The notes: generated from the sequence alone by a model not told the origin. Shown: positions 42,660 through 52,195, counted from the stretch's first letter. The stretch: DNA of 64,000 bases from Chloroflexota bacterium (GCA_016208315.1 JACQYF010000106.1:1-64000), one strand, 5' to 3'. Translations and numbers: made by a program.

Positions 42660-44096
42660 TTAGTTCATTGCAAATACAAAGATGGCCGGCGAGGGGAATA
42701 GACCGAGCGCGATCACCGCGAATACTGCCAGCGCCAGCGCAAGTCCGACGAGCGGCGCGACGCGCACCTCGGCCCAGCCCTCGACCGGTTCGTGCATATA
42801 CATTTGCACTACCGGTCGCAAGTAGAAATAGGCCGAGATCAAACTGTTCAGGACGCCGACGACCGCGAGCCAGGCCCAACCATTTTCAACCGCTGCGCCA
42901 AAGATCAGGAACTTGCCGATGAAGCCCGCAAACGGCGGAAAGCCCGCCAGCGACAACAAGCAAATCGCCATGACCGCGGCGACGAGCGGATGCCCCCGCG
43001 CGACTCCCGCGAAATCTGCAATCTCTAATCTCTCTCTTTCCCCATCACTCAGCGCGATAATCGCGCCGAACGCGCCGAGGTTCGTGACCGTGTAGGCGAG
43101 CAAATAAAAGAGCGCGCCCGTAGTTCCATTCGACCCCGCCGCGACCAGCGCGATCAGAATGTACCCCGCGTGCGCGATGCTCGAATACGCCAACATGCGC
43201 TTGATGTTCGACTGCAACAGTGCGGCAACATTGCCGAGCGTCATCGTCAAGACCGCAATTACGGCGAGCGCGATGCGCCAATCTATGGCGGGCGCGGGCA
43301 CGGCGACGAGGAACGCGCGAAAGAATGCGCCAAAGGCCGCCGCCTTACCACCCACGCTCATAAACGCGGTCACCGCCGTCGGCGCGCCTTCGTACACGTC
43401 GGGCGTCCACCAGTGAAAGGGCACCAGCGCGACCTTGAACGCGAATCCTGCCAAGAGCAATCCAAAGCCGACGAGGAGCATATCGTTGATCGCGCTGCTT
43501 GGCTTGATGAACCGGGCCAAAGTCTCCAATTGCGTGGTCCCGGTCGCGCCGTAAATCAAGGCAATGCCGTACAGGAAAAAGGCGGATGAAAAGGCCCCTA
43601 GCAAAAAATACTTTAGCCCGGCTTCGAGTGATGGACCGTTTTCGCGTTTGAACGCGGCAAGAATGTAGAGTGGCAGCGAAAGCAATTCCAACCCGAGGAA
43701 GACGATGATGAGGTCGGTCGCCGTCGCCATGACGATCATGCCGGCGACCGAGGCGAGGAGCAGCACATAGTATTCGCCCTGCTCGATCTTGTGGGTGTGG
43801 ACAAAGTCCATCGAGAGCAGAATACTCAACGCCGCGCCGATGATTATGACGACCGTGAGGAAAATGCCGAAATTGTCGGCGATCACCATGCCGCGAAACG
43901 CCGACACGCTCGGACCCCACAGCCCAATCGCCGCGACCGCCGCGACGACCAAGCCGAGTATGCTCAGATAGCCGAGCCAACGTTTGCGCGCCGCGGGCGT
44001 CACCAATTCGGCCAACAGCACGACGATCGCGCTAATCGCGACGATGAGCGCGGGGGCGATTACGCGTAAATTGAGATCGGGAACGGAGAGACTCAT
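42660..44096 (-). CDS. nuoN: NADH-quinone oxidoreductase subunit N
   Basis: 478 residues, about 14 membrane helices of the antiporter-like family. Key Glu/Lys-bearing stretches: MATATDLIIVFLGLELLSLP, KVALVPFHWWTPDVYEGAPT and SNIKRMLAYSSIAHAGYIL. Pumps protons in the membrane arm of complex I. The loop SDGERERLEIADFAG is encoded by AATCTCTAATCTCTC-type words that recur elsewhere. ATG 44096 chosen by family; the frame extends upstream into a TTTCAGATT repeat. Last gene of the cluster. Confidence 0.95.
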   Translation of the reverse strand: MSLSVPDLNLRVIAPALIVAISAIVVLLAELVTPAARKRWLGYLSILGLVVAAVAAIGLWGPSVSAFRGMVIADNFGIFLTVVIIIGAALSILLSMDFVHTHKIEQGEYYVLLLASVAGMIVMATATDLIIVFLGLELLSLPLYILAAFKRENGPSLEAGLKYFLLGAFSSAFFLYGIALIYGATGTTQLETLARFIKPSSAINDMLLVGFGLLLAGFAFKVALVPFHWWTPDVYEGAPTAVTAFMSVGGKAAAFGAFFRAFLVAVPAPAIDWRIALAVIAVLTMTLGNVAALLQSNIKRMLAYSSIAHAGYILIALVAAGSNGTTGALFYLLAYTVTNLGAFGAIIALSDGERERLEIADFAGVARGHPLVAAVMAICLLSLAGFPPFAGFIGKFLIFGAAVENGWAWLAVVGVLNSLISAYFYLRPVVQMYMHEPVEGWAEVRVAPLVGLALALAVFAVIALGLFPSPAIFVFAMN

Positions 44097-44139
44097 AGTA
44101 ATTTCAGATTTCAGATTTATGATTTCAGATTTGGATACG

Positions 44140-45621
44140 CTATTTCGCCACGACCGCGAGCAGATTCGTGACACTAGCCTGCATCGGATCCAGGAACGTG
44201 CGCGGGTAAACGCCGATCCAGACGATGAAGACGACGAGCGCGACCATCAGTGCGATTTCACGGCGCGAGAGGTCGGGCAGGTTTTTGTTCGCGTCGTTCG
44301 TGATGGGACCGTTCATCGCGCGCTGGTACATCCAGAGCAGGTAGATCGCCGAGAGCACCACGCCGGTCGCCGCGAGGACCGCGTACCAAACGTTCGCCTG
44401 GAACGCGCCGACAAGAATCAGGAACTCGCCGACGAAACCGTTTAGCCCCGGTAGGCCAACCGACGAGAACATGACGATCAAAAAGAACGCCGCGTAAATC
44501 GGCATCACCTTTGCGATCCCGCCGAAATCCTCAATGAGGCGCGTGTGCCGCCGCTCGTACAACATGCCGACCAGGAGAAAGAGCGCGCCGGTGGACAGGC
44601 CGTGGTTAATCATCTGCAAGATGCCGCCGCTGATGCCCTGCGCGTTGAACGCGAACAAGCCGAGCATGACGAAACCGAGGTGCGATACGCTCGAAAACGC
44701 GACTAGCGACTTGATGTCGCGCTGGACCGCGGAGACGATCGCTCCGTAAATGATGCCGATAATGGCGAGCGCGATCAGCAGGGGCGCGTAATCGCGCGCG
44801 GCTTGCGGGAAGAGGGGCATGTTGAATCGGACAAAGCCGTACGTCCCCATCTTGAGCAGAACACCCGCCAGAATCACGCTGCCCGCGGTCGGCGCTTCGA
44901 CGTGCGCGTCGGGGAGCCAGGTGTGGAACGGGAACATCGGCACTTTGATCGCGAAGGCGAGCGCGAACGCGGCGAACAGGACCGGCTGGATGCCGACGGG
45001 CACCGGCGTTTTCAGAATATCGGTGAGGGCAAACGACAGCGTGCCGGTCGCGCCGCGATGGATAAAGACCAGCGCCAAGAGCGCGACGAGCATCAGCGTC
45101 GAGCCGAGCATCGTAAAGAGAATGAACTTGATCGCCGCGTACACCCGTCGCCCGTGGCCCCAGACGCCGATGAGGAACGCCATCGGGATGAGCGTAAATT
45201 CCCAGAAAACGTAAAAGAGGAACAGGTCGAGCGAGACGAACACGCCGATGACGCCGGATTCGAGGATCAGAAAGAGAATATTGTACTCTTTCACTCGGTC
45301 GGTGATCGCGTTCCACGAGCCGCCGATGGCGATAATCATGAGGAACGTCGTGAGTACCACGAGCAGCAAGCTCAGTCCATCCACGCCGACGTACCACGAG
45401 ATGCCCAGTTGCGGAATCCACGCCGCGCGCTCGACGAACTGCATCTCCGCCGTGTCGGCGCGAAAGGTCGCGAAAAGGAACACGGAAACCGCGAAATTGA
45501 CGACGACGGTCGCGAGCGCGACGCATTTCACCGCAAGGTCGAGCCGCCGCGGGATAAAGAGTACGACCAACGCGCCGAGCAGTGGAATGACGATGAGCAG
45601 AGAAATAAGATTCACAGCCAT
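44140..45621 (-). CDS. nuoM: NADH-quinone oxidoreductase subunit M
   Basis: 493 residues, 14-helix antiporter-like subunit. Conserved [21 protein letters not shown] segment ([19 protein letters not shown]), [20 protein letters not shown], and [20 protein letters not shown]. Complete. ATG 45621 (MAVNLISL) is used; an ATG 15 bp upstream is possible. Between nuoL and nuoN, but separated from nuoL by a small gene on the opposite strand and a probable terminator, so it may have its own promoter. Confidence 0.95.
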   Translation of the reverse strand: MAVNLISLLIVIPLLGALVVLFIPRRLDLAVKCVALATVVVNFAVSVFLFATFRADTAEMQFVERAAWIPQLGISWYVGVDGLSLLLVVLTTFLMIIAIGGSWNAITDRVKEYNILFLILESGVIGVFVSLDLFLFYVFWEFTLIPMAFLIGVWGHGRRVYAAIKFILFTMLGSTLMLVALLALVFIHRGATGTLSFALTDILKTPVPVGIQPVLFAAFALAFAIKVPMFPFHTWLPDAHVEAPTAGSVILAGVLLKMGTYGFVRFNMPLFPQAARDYAPLLIALAIIGIIYGAIVSAVQRDIKSLVAFSSVSHLGFVMLGLFAFNAQGISGGILQMINHGLSTGALFLLVGMLYERRHTRLIEDFGGIAKVMPIYAAFFLIVMFSSVGLPGLNGFVGEFLILVGAFQANVWYAVLAATGVVLSAIYLLWMYQRAMNGPITNDANKNLPDLSRREIALMVALVVFIVWIGVYPRTFLDPMQASVTNLLAVVAK

Positions 45622-45663
45622 GACGTTTGACAACACCTGATTTCACAGATAGAATACTGGCGA

Positions 45664-45897
45664 ATGGAGGTTGACCCTTTGAGTCCCGGACTCTCCAAAC
45701 TCTCGCGTCTCATCAATGACATGCAAGGTCTAGAAGACGAACTGCACAAGTACGAGCGAAAATTCCATTTGCGGTCTGAAGACTTCTACCGGCTTGTAAC
45801 GACCGGCAAGCTCGATCAAAGCCCCGAGTTCTTGATGTGGCTCGGCATGTACGAAACATTGGTCGCGAGAAAGAAGGAATATCGCCGCCTGGAGTGA
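45664..45897 (+). CDS. Small protein, unknown, opposite strand inside the nuo cluster
   Basis: 77 residues, helical and charged: SKLSRLINDMQGLEDELHKY, KFHLRSEDFYRLVTTGKLDQ, then WLGMYETLVARKKEYRRLE. Resembles small proteins found near toxin-antitoxin genes, but I cannot assign a family. It interrupts the nuoL-nuoM order. A structured RNA element with a T-run follows its stop. Confidence 0.6.
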   Translation: MEVDPLSPGLSKLSRLINDMQGLEDELHKYERKFHLRSEDFYRLVTTGKLDQSPEFLMWLGMYETLVARKKEYRRLE

Positions 45898-45931
45898 CCC
45901 CCTCGATCACAAAAAAACCTTCGGGTTTTCC

Positions 45932-45990
45932 ACCCAGCGAAGAGCCGCCTACTTGTGGCGGCCTGTCTAGCCGTGCTAGAGTAGCTGGGT
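45932..45990 (+). ncRNA. Three-way-junction RNA element with trailing T-run
   Basis: P1 ACCCAGC / GCTGGGT (45932-45938, 45984-45990), P2 GCCGCC / GGCGGC with a 7-nt loop (45944-45962), P3 CTAGC / GCTAG with loop CGT (45967-45979), then TGTTTTTC. All three stems are perfect. At minimum an elaborate terminator for the small gene before it; it could be a small RNA or regulatory element. No known riboswitch core recognised. Confidence 0.45.
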
Positions 45991-45997
45991 TGTTTTT

Positions 45998-47911
45998 CTA
46001 TTTCAAAATCAGCCATCCAATCAGCACCACCGTGCCCACCAGCATCATTAGCGCGTACGCGCGCGCGTAACCGGTCTGGAACCCGCGCAACACATTACTG
46101 ATGGCGGCAGTAGCAGACGCGAGTCCGTTGGCAAAGCCGTCAATGATCTTGACGTCCACCACTTGCCACAGGAACATCGCCAACTTGCGCCCCGGCTCCA
46201 CAAACAGCGCGCTGTAAACCTCGTCCACGTAATATTTGTTCCAGAGCAACTTGTAAACACCGCTGAACTGCTTGGCGAGGTTGACCGGGATTTGCGGCTT
46301 GGCGATGTAGAACCAGTACGCGACCCCGATGCCGAGCAAGCCGGCGGCAACTGACGCGCCGATCAGCAGCCATTCGGTGGTCGCCTCAATGCGCAATGCT
46401 GCTTCGGCGAACACCGGCTCGAAATAACCTTCGAGTAAATTCGGGCCGAGCACCTTGGGCATGCCGACGAAACCACCAATCACGGCCAGCACCGCAAGGA
46501 TCGCGAGCGGAATGATCATCGTCCTCGGCGATTCGTGGGGGCCATGCCATGCGTGCCCGTGCTCGCCCGCATTCTCTTTTGGCCAACGCGGTTCGGTGTG
46601 GAACGTAAGGAAGAAGGCGCGAAAGACGTAGAACGCGGTCAGTCCCGCAGTGAGCAGCCCAATCGCCCATAGCGCCGTGCGGCCCGAAGCGAACGCGGCG
46701 GCGAGGATTTCGTCCTTGCTGAAAAAGCCGGAGAAGAAGGGAAAGCCGGAAATTGCCAACGCCGCGGCGAAGAACGTGATATACGTCCACGGCATTTTCT
46801 TCCGCAGGCCGCCGAGTTGGCGCATGTCAACGATGCCGCCCATCGCGTGCATCACGCTGCCCGCTGCGAGGAACAGGAGCGCCTTGAAGAACGCGTGCGT
46901 CATCAAGTGGAATACACCTGCTCCGTATGCGGCAACGCCGACGCCGAGGAACATATAACCCAGTTGCGAAATCGTCGAATACGCCATCACGCGCTTCATG
47001 TCCATCTGCACGAGCGCCATCGTCGCCGCAAAGAGCGCCGTGACCGCGCCAATCGTCGCGACGACCTCGGACGAGAAGGGCGCGAGTGAAAATAGGACGT
47101 GCGAGCGCGCGACCATGTAGACGCCCGCCGTGACCATCGTCGCGGCATGGATGAGCGCGCTGACCGGCGTGGGGCCTTCCATCGCGTCGGGCAGCCAGAC
47201 GTAGAGCGGAATTTGCGCCGACTTGCCGACCGCGCCTGCAAACAAGAGCAACGTAATTACAGTAAGTAGGGATTGGTTATTGAGGTGTTCGGCTTGCGAA
47301 AAGACCTCGGCGAAGTTCAACGTGCCGAACGTGACGAAAATCAAGATCACGCCCAAGCCGAAACCGAAATCGCCGATGCGCGTCGTGACGAATGCTTTCT
47401 TGCCGGCCGCAGCGGCGCTCGGCTTGGTGAACCAGAACGAGATCAGCAGGAACGAGCACAAGCCGACGAGTTCCCAGCCGACATACATCACCAGGTAATT
47501 GTTGCCGAGGACGAGCATCAGCATCGAAAAGACGAACAGGTTAAGGTAGGTGAAGAATCGGCCGTAATTCTCGTCTTCGGCCATGTAGCCCATCGAGTAA
47601 ATGTGGATCAGAAAACCAACACCCGTTACCACCAGGAGCATCAACGCGGACAGCGGATCGAGCAGGAACGCAATATCAATCTTGAAATTGCCGACCGGAA
47701 TCCAGGAATAGAGGAGCACATTGACGATGCGGTCGTGCTCGTCCGCGGCCTGCATCGCGAAAAATTGCAAGAGCGCGACGACGAACGACAGCCCGACCGA
47801 GCCGACGGCAATCGCGCTCACCAGCGCACGCGGCATCTTGCGGCTAAGGATCGCATTGATGACGGCGCCCGCGAGGGGCAATGCCGGAACGAGCCACAAA
47901 TAGTTAATCAA
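45998..47911 (-). CDS. nuoL: NADH-quinone oxidoreductase subunit L
   Basis: 637 residues. About 16 membrane helices with the long lateral helix near the C-terminus. Conserved VMYVGWELVGLCSFLLISFW, AGAVGKSAQIPLYVWLPDAM, EGPTPVSALIHAATMVTAGV and DMKRVMAYSTISQLGYMFLG. Distal proton-pumping subunit of complex I. Starts 3 bp after nuoK. Possible weak terminator after it on the minus strand (AAAACC / GGTTTT, 45910-45927). Confidence 0.96.
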   Translation of the reverse strand: MINYLWLVPALPLAGAVINAILSRKMPRALVSAIAVGSVGLSFVVALLQFFAMQAADEHDRIVNVLLYSWIPVGNFKIDIAFLLDPLSALMLLVVTGVGFLIHIYSMGYMAEDENYGRFFTYLNLFVFSMLMLVLGNNYLVMYVGWELVGLCSFLLISFWFTKPSAAAAGKKAFVTTRIGDFGFGLGVILIFVTFGTLNFAEVFSQAEHLNNQSLLTVITLLLFAGAVGKSAQIPLYVWLPDAMEGPTPVSALIHAATMVTAGVYMVARSHVLFSLAPFSSEVVATIGAVTALFAATMALVQMDMKRVMAYSTISQLGYMFLGVGVAAYGAGVFHLMTHAFFKALLFLAAGSVMHAMGGIVDMRQLGGLRKKMPWTYITFFAAALAISGFPFFSGFFSKDEILAAAFASGRTALWAIGLLTAGLTAFYVFRAFFLTFHTEPRWPKENAGEHGHAWHGPHESPRTMIIPLAILAVLAVIGGFVGMPKVLGPNLLEGYFEPVFAEAALRIEATTEWLLIGASVAAGLLGIGVAYWFYIAKPQIPVNLAKQFSGVYKLLWNKYYVDEVYSALFVEPGRKLAMFLWQVVDVKIIDGFANGLASATAAISNVLRGFQTGYARAYALMMLVGTVVLIGWLILK

Positions 47912-47914
47912 TGT

Positions 47915-48214
47915 CTAACCCTTCAACGAGCTTGCTTCGTCCACATTGACATTGGCGCGCGAGCGAAACATCGCGACGATGATCGCCAGCCCAACTGCCA
48001 CTTCCGCCGCCGCCACGGTCAAGACCAAAAAGACCAACACCTGCCCATCGAGACGATTCAAATACCGCGAGAACGCGACGAACGCCAAATTCACCGCGTT
48101 CAGCATCAGCTCAATGCTCATAAACATGATAAGGGGATTGCGGCGCACGAGCACGCCAATCGCGCCGACGCTAAAAAGGATTGCGCTTAGGATGACAAAG
48201 TGGTTTACAGTCAT
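47915..48214 (-). CDS. nuoK: NADH-quinone oxidoreductase subunit K
   Basis: 99 residues, three membrane helices. [40 protein letters not shown] with the conserved Glu pair, and [17 protein letters not shown]. Standard length. Between nuoJ and nuoL; the gap to nuoJ is filled by word repeats. Confidence 0.95.
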   Translation of the reverse strand: MTVNHFVILSAILFSVGAIGVLVRRNPLIMFMSIELMLNAVNLAFVAFSRYLNRLDGQVLVFLVLTVAAAEVAVGLAIIVAMFRSRANVNVDEASSLKG

Positions 48215-48289
48215 AGTTGGAAATTGGAAGTTGGAAATTGGAAATTGGAAATTGGAACGACTGAGCGTCTAACGTCTAATCTCCAATCT
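48215..48289. repeat. Word repeats in the nuoJ-nuoK gap
   Basis: Tandem GGAAATTGGAAATTGGAA (about 48213-48257) followed by TCTAACGTCTAATCTCCAAT-type words. The same words occur inside copA, the M20 gene, nuoN and the FAD/2Fe-2S fusion. Confidence 0.8.
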
Positions 48290-48805
48290 CTAATCTCTAA
48301 CTTTAGATTTTTTCGCTAAGACGATCACTCCCACCACCGCGACGAGCAGCAGCATCGAGGTGATCTCGAAAGGCAGCAGAAAATCCGTGAACAGCATCGC
48401 GCCGACCGCTTGCGTGTCGCCGATCTGCGCCAAGCGTTCGGGCGTGTACGGGCCGGTCGCGCTTGGCAGCGCCGCCCGCCACAGCACAACGGCCAGCTCG
48501 ACCACCAACGCCGCGCCGAAAGCACCGGCCAGCCAACGCTGCGCTTTCAGCGCGCCCACGCCGTGCTCGGTCTCCGGACTGAGGAGCATGATGACGAACA
48601 GGAAGAGAATCAGAATCGCGCCCGCGTAGATCATTACTTGGGCCGCCGCGATAAACGGCGCATTCAGCAGAACATACAGCGCGGCGAGCGAGATGAAAAC
48701 CACGGCCAGCATCAACGCGCTGTGGACCGGGTTTCGCACGGCGATCACACCCAGCGCGGCGAGGACGGCAATTCCGGCAAAGAGATAAAAAACGATGAGG
48801 TCCAT
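48290..48805 (-). CDS. nuoJ: NADH-quinone oxidoreductase subunit J
   Basis: 171 residues, five helices. IAVRNPVHSALMLAVVFISL, VLLNAPFIAAAQVMIYAGAI and LILFLFVIMLL are the family core; the C-terminal helix FEITSMLLLVAVVGVIVLAKK is also typical. Stops within the word-repeat zone; its last residues (KKSKVRD) are repeat-encoded. ATG at 48805 overlaps closely the preceding DinB-like stop (1 bp gap). Confidence 0.95.
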   Translation of the reverse strand: MDLIVFYLFAGIAVLAALGVIAVRNPVHSALMLAVVFISLAALYVLLNAPFIAAAQVMIYAGAILILFLFVIMLLSPETEHGVGALKAQRWLAGAFGAALVVELAVVLWRAALPSATGPYTPERLAQIGDTQAVGAMLFTDFLLPFEITSMLLLVAVVGVIVLAKKSKVRD

Positions 48806-49288
48806 TTACTTTTTCGATTCGCGGTATTTGGCGGCGATTTCGTTACTGTGCGTGCTCTCGTGACTGTAGATGACGACGAGCAAATCCTTTAGCGCAATGT
48901 CGCCGTAGAGTGGATGCTCGCCCCGCAGCGCGAGTTGTTCCGGCGTGACGCTCTCCAACAGCGCCACCAGTTCCGCGCGGGTTGTATTCAGTTCCTCACG
49001 CAGCTCGGCCAGCGATTTATCTTTGCGCTTGGCGACCTGGCGCGCATTGTACTCGTCGTTGTTATAGCCCTCGGGCAAGTGCGGATTCTCGCCCTTGCCC
49101 ATCCCGCGCGCGATCCGCGTCATCCCGCGCTCGGCGCCCGCGAGGTGGGCCAGCTCGTCCTTGATCGTCCATTCGGGCGTGACCATGACCTGGGCCGCCT
49201 CGGCTTCGGTCATCTTATCGAGCGCGCGATTGAGGATGCCGCGCTCTTCGTTCAATTTATTCGTGATCGGCTCTAGCTCTTTCAGCAT
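48806..49288 (-). CDS. DinB-like / DfsB-family four-helix protein
   Basis: 160 residues. WTIKDELAHLAGAERGMTRI and a C-terminal SHESTHSNEIAAKYRE supply the two His positions of the DinB-like metal site. Members include thiol-transferases and damage-induced proteins of unclear role. It sits between nuoH and nuoJ in the same direction and tightly spaced, which is not a usual place. Probably an inserted passenger gene. Confidence 0.8.
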   Translation of the reverse strand: MLKELEPITNKLNEERGILNRALDKMTEAEAAQVMVTPEWTIKDELAHLAGAERGMTRIARGMGKGENPHLPEGYNNDEYNARQVAKRKDKSLAELREELNTTRAELVALLESVTPEQLALRGEHPLYGDIALKDLLVVIYSHESTHSNEIAAKYRESKK

Positions 49289-49302
49289 TTTGCCGGTCCT
49301 TT

Positions 49303-50319
49303 CTATTTACCTATGATCACAAGCACCACCGCCGTGACAAAAATGTTCGTCAGCGAGAGCGGCAGCAGCACCTTCCACCCAAAGCTCATCAACTGATCGT
49401 AGCGAAACCGCGGCAGCGTGCCGCGCATCCACATCAAGATAAAGATAAAGACCAAGATTTTGGCGATCAGCCACCACACGCCGGGGAACAGACCGAACGG
49501 CCCCTGATAGCCGCCCCAAAAGAGCGTCGCCGCGATCGCGCTCACGCTGATGATGTTGATGTACTCGGCCATATAGAATAGCGCAAACTTGAGCGACGAA
49601 TACTCGGTTTGATAACCGGCGACGAGTTCGGTTTCGGCTTCGGGCAGATCGAAGGGCAGACGGTTGGTTTCGGCGATCGCGCAGATAAAGTAGATTACGA
49701 AGCCGAGCGGCTGCCACACGACATTCCAGATCGTGCCCTGCTGCTGAACGATCTGCGACAGACTTAGCGTCCCGCTGATCATCAACACGCCGACCAGCGC
49801 CAACCCGAGCGAGACCTCGTAACTGATCATTTGCGCGGTCGAGCGCAAGCCGCCCAGCAATGAATATTTGTTATTCGAGCTCCAGCCGCCCAGCACGATG
49901 CCGTAGACGCCCAGCGAGCCAATCGCGAGCAGGTACAGCACCGCGACGTTCACGTCGGCGATAATGAAATTGATCGTGTAACCCGCAACCGTGATCGCGG
50001 GGCTGAGCGGAATGACCGCCCAGGTGAGGAGCGCCGTCGCCACCGCGATGCCGGGCGCAATCGTGTAAACGAGCTTGTCGGCTTGCGCGGGGACGAAATC
50101 TTCCTTCATAATCATTTTAAGCGCGTCGGCAATCGGCTGCAAGACGGCAATCGGCCCCACGCGCCCCACGCGGTTGGGACCGAGGCGGACCTGGATTTTC
50201 GCGACGACATAGCGCTCCATCAACGTCAAGTACGCAAACGCCGTCAGCAGCGCGACAATAACGACGATACTCTTAACCAGCGCTTCGATAACTATTATTG
50301 CGAGTGGATCGAGAGACAC
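49303..50319 (-). CDS. nuoH: NADH-quinone oxidoreductase subunit H
   Basis: 338 residues, eight helices. Quinone-site signature ERYVVAKIQVRLGPNRVGRV, PIADALKMIMKEDFVP, CAIAETNRLPFDLPEAETEL and VAGYQTEYSSLKFALFYMAE. Complete. Upstream neighbour is nuoE and downstream the DinB-like gene; nuoB, C, D, F, G and I are not in the window. Confidence 0.96.
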   Translation of the reverse strand: MSLDPLAIIVIEALVKSIVVIVALLTAFAYLTLMERYVVAKIQVRLGPNRVGRVGPIAVLQPIADALKMIMKEDFVPAQADKLVYTIAPGIAVATALLTWAVIPLSPAITVAGYTINFIIADVNVAVLYLLAIGSLGVYGIVLGGWSSNNKYSLLGGLRSTAQMISYEVSLGLALVGVLMISGTLSLSQIVQQQGTIWNVVWQPLGFVIYFICAIAETNRLPFDLPEAETELVAGYQTEYSSLKFALFYMAEYINIISVSAIAATLFWGGYQGPFGLFPGVWWLIAKILVFIFILMWMRGTLPRFRYDQLMSFGWKVLLPLSLTNIFVTAVVLVIIGK

Positions 50320-50352
50320 ACGAACCTCGATTTCTGATTTATGAATTACGAA

Positions 50353-50829
50353 TTACGAATTTGATTTCAGCCGTTCCAAGATCGCGTCTATCTTCTCAAC
50401 GTTGAGGTCCTGCGCGTGTTCCTCGCCGTCAATGAGCATCACGGGCGCATGATCGCAGCCGCCGAGACATTCGGCGTCTTTTAGCGTGATCTTGCCATCG
50501 GCAGTCGTCTGGCCCGCCTTGCAGCCCAATTTGTGCTCGATGTGCTCCATCAGCTCATCGGCGCCGCGCAACGCGCATGGCAGGTCGGTGCAGAAATAGA
50601 TGGTATGCTCGCCGCGTTTCTCGCGCGCGTACATCGTATAAAACGTTGCGACCGAATTGATCTCGGTGGTCGAGAACCCTATCAGGTCCGACAAATCTAC
50701 AAGCACCTCATCCGACAGCCAGCCGCACTCGCGCTGCGCGAGATGCAACGCCGGCATGATCGCCGAACGCTTGTCAGGGTATCTACTCATCAACGCTTGA
50801 ATCGCGAATTTTGCCTTATCGGAGAGCAT
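50353..50829 (-). CDS. nuoE: NADH-quinone oxidoreductase subunit E (24-kDa 2Fe-2S)
   Basis: 158 residues, thioredoxin-like ferredoxin. Cluster ligands are in CTDLPCALRG and CLGGCDHAPV, with the preceding VATFYTMYAREKRGEHTIYF typical of NuoE. Accepts electrons near the NADH site together with NuoF, which is absent from this locus. ATG at 50829 precedes LSDKAKFAIQ. Between nuoA and nuoH. Confidence 0.94.
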   Translation of the reverse strand: MLSDKAKFAIQALMSRYPDKRSAIMPALHLAQRECGWLSDEVLVDLSDLIGFSTTEINSVATFYTMYAREKRGEHTIYFCTDLPCALRGADELMEHIEHKLGCKAGQTTADGKITLKDAECLGGCDHAPVMLIDGEEHAQDLNVEKIDAILERLKSNS

Positions 50830-50879
50830 CCATCCCCCAGGAAATTATTGGCACAGAATCACACGGAAACACACAGAAA

Positions 50880-51236
50880 CTAGTCCCAATCAAACCCGCC
50901 CTTGCGCCAAACGTAGACATAGGCGATCAGCAGGACCAGCACAAAGATGCCCATCTCGATCAGCCCAAACCATTGCAACTGCCGAAACAGAACGGCCCAC
51001 GGATAAAAGAAAATGATTTCGATGTCGAAAAGGATAAAGAGCACCGCGGTCAAATAGAATTTGACGGGCAGACGACGGCGCGCGGAACCGATCGGGGGCA
51101 TGCCCGATTCATAGGGCGACAGTTTTTCAGCGGTGGGATGACGCGGACCGGTGAGCGTTGAGAGGATCAAGGCGATGGTCGCAAACGCGACCACCACGAC
51201 CAGCATGACGAGGATCGGTAAATAGTCAATCGGCAT
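50880..51236 (-). CDS. nuoA: NADH-quinone oxidoreductase subunit A
   Basis: 118 residues, three helices. PILVMLVVVVAFATIALILS, then KLSPYESGMPPIGSARRRLP and VKFYLTAVLFILFDIEIIFF are diagnostic. ATG 51236 (MPIDYLP) is chosen as the family start; the longer frame to 51311 covers promoter DNA. First gene of the cluster. Confidence 0.95.
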   Translation of the reverse strand: MPIDYLPILVMLVVVVAFATIALILSTLTGPRHPTAEKLSPYESGMPPIGSARRRLPVKFYLTAVLFILFDIEIIFFYPWAVLFRQLQWFGLIEMGIFVLVLLIAYVYVWRKGGFDWD

Positions 51237-51314
51237 TGACGACCTATCTATCCCAAAGAGTATCCTACTTTGTGAATCATATAACATTTCAAGCCGTTTG
51301 TCAAAAAGCACAAA

Positions 51315-51338
51315 GACGCGCGGCTGTAGCCGCGCGTC
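51315..51338 (-). terminator. Terminator of the copper operon
   Basis: GACGCGCGGCT and AGCCGCGCGTC form an 11-bp stem with a 2-nt GT centre, followed on the minus strand by TTTGTGCTTTTT. It separates the YHS gene from the nuoA promoter region. Confidence 0.75.
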
Positions 51339-51365
51339 CTATACTACCTCACACCAACTGTCATG

Positions 51366-51563
51366 CTAGTGGGAATGGCCCATGGGCATTTGGCCGCCGG
51401 GCTTGGGCGTGCCATCGTCGTTGACGAATCGCGTCGGCGCTTTGTCGAACGCCACCTTGCAGCCACGCGAGCAAAAATAGAACGTCTTGCCGTTGTATTC
51501 GGACTTGGCCGCCTCTTTCCCTTCCTCGACCGTCATGCCACAGACCGGGTCTTGATGCTTCAT
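51366..51563 (-). CDS. YHS-domain metal-binding protein
   Basis: 65 residues. DPVCGMTVEEGKEAAKSEYN and FYFCSRGCKVAFDKAPTRF form a YHS/TRASH domain with conserved Cys; the His/Met-rich tail (QMPMGHSH) suggests copper binding. ATG preceded by AGGAGG. Last gene of the csoR-copA group, so a copper chaperone or trap is likely. Confidence 0.88.
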   Translation of the reverse strand: MKHQDPVCGMTVEEGKEAAKSEYNGKTFYFCSRGCKVAFDKAPTRFVNDDGTPKPGGQMPMGHSH

Positions 51564-51607
51564 TCGATCACCTCCTAGAGATTTGTAGGGCGATTTGGCA
51601 AATCGCC

Positions 51608-52195
51608 CTACTTGATTGCGTCAATACCGATAAACAAACCGCCGATATGCCGGCGGACCGCGCGCACGCGGAATCCCGCGCGCTCGATCATCGCGAGCGT
51701 ATCGCGATTCAGATGGCAGCCGCCCGCGATCTCTTTCCAGACCGGCGTGATCACATCCTGCGCGCCCGCCAGGATTCGATTACGCAGCCGCACGTGCTCG
51801 ACCACGCGAAACGTGCCACCCGGCCGGAGCACGCGGCAGACTTCGCGCAGCGCGCGCTCCGGATTCGGGATCGAGCAAAAAACCAGCGTATCCACGACGG
51901 CATCGAATGCTTCAGCCGCGAACGGCAGTTCTTCCGCGCTCGCGCGGTACAACGCCACGCGCGCGCGGTTCCCATTCAGGCGCGAAAAAGCGCGCCGCAA
52001 CGAGGCATCGTCCGGATCAATCGCCGCCACACTGTCCGCCACGCGATAATGCGGCAGGTTCAAGCCCGTGCCGACGCCCAACTCCAAAACACGCCCGCGC
52101 GCCGCGCCCACCACCCATTCACGCCACTTGCGAACCCCCATCGGATCCAAGGGCGCAATGAGCGGATCGTACAACGCCGCCATGAATTCACCCAT
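51608..52195 (-). CDS. Class I SAM-dependent methyltransferase
   Basis: 195 residues. VLELGVGTGLNLPHYRVADS (motif I), AIDPDDASLRRAF (motif II), LPFAAEAFDAVVDTLVFCSI and VLRPGGTFRVVEHVRL. Related to the small PhpK/UbiE-like methyltransferases. Start 52195 (MGEFMAALYDP) fits the family; the longer upstream frame runs into repeat DNA. Lies between the YHS gene and the small membrane gene of the copper group; substrate unknown. Confidence 0.83.
   Translation of the reverse strand: MGEFMAALYDPLIAPLDPMGVRKWREWVVGAARGRVLELGVGTGLNLPHYRVADSVAAIDPDDASLRRAFSRLNGNRARVALYRASAEELPFAAEAFDAVVDTLVFCSIPNPERALREVCRVLRPGGTFRVVEHVRLRNRILAGAQDVITPVWKEIAGGCHLNRDTLAMIERAGFRVRAVRRHIGGLFIGIDAIK

Noticed and set aside
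44803..45630. Long charged plus-strand frame opposite nuoM
   Set aside because: Arg/Glu/Asp-rich composition is the typical reverse complement of a GC-rich membrane protein gene.
48213..48300. GGAAATTGG tandem copies as a CRISPR array
   Set aside because: No unique spacers, words are only 7-9 nt, no cas genes.
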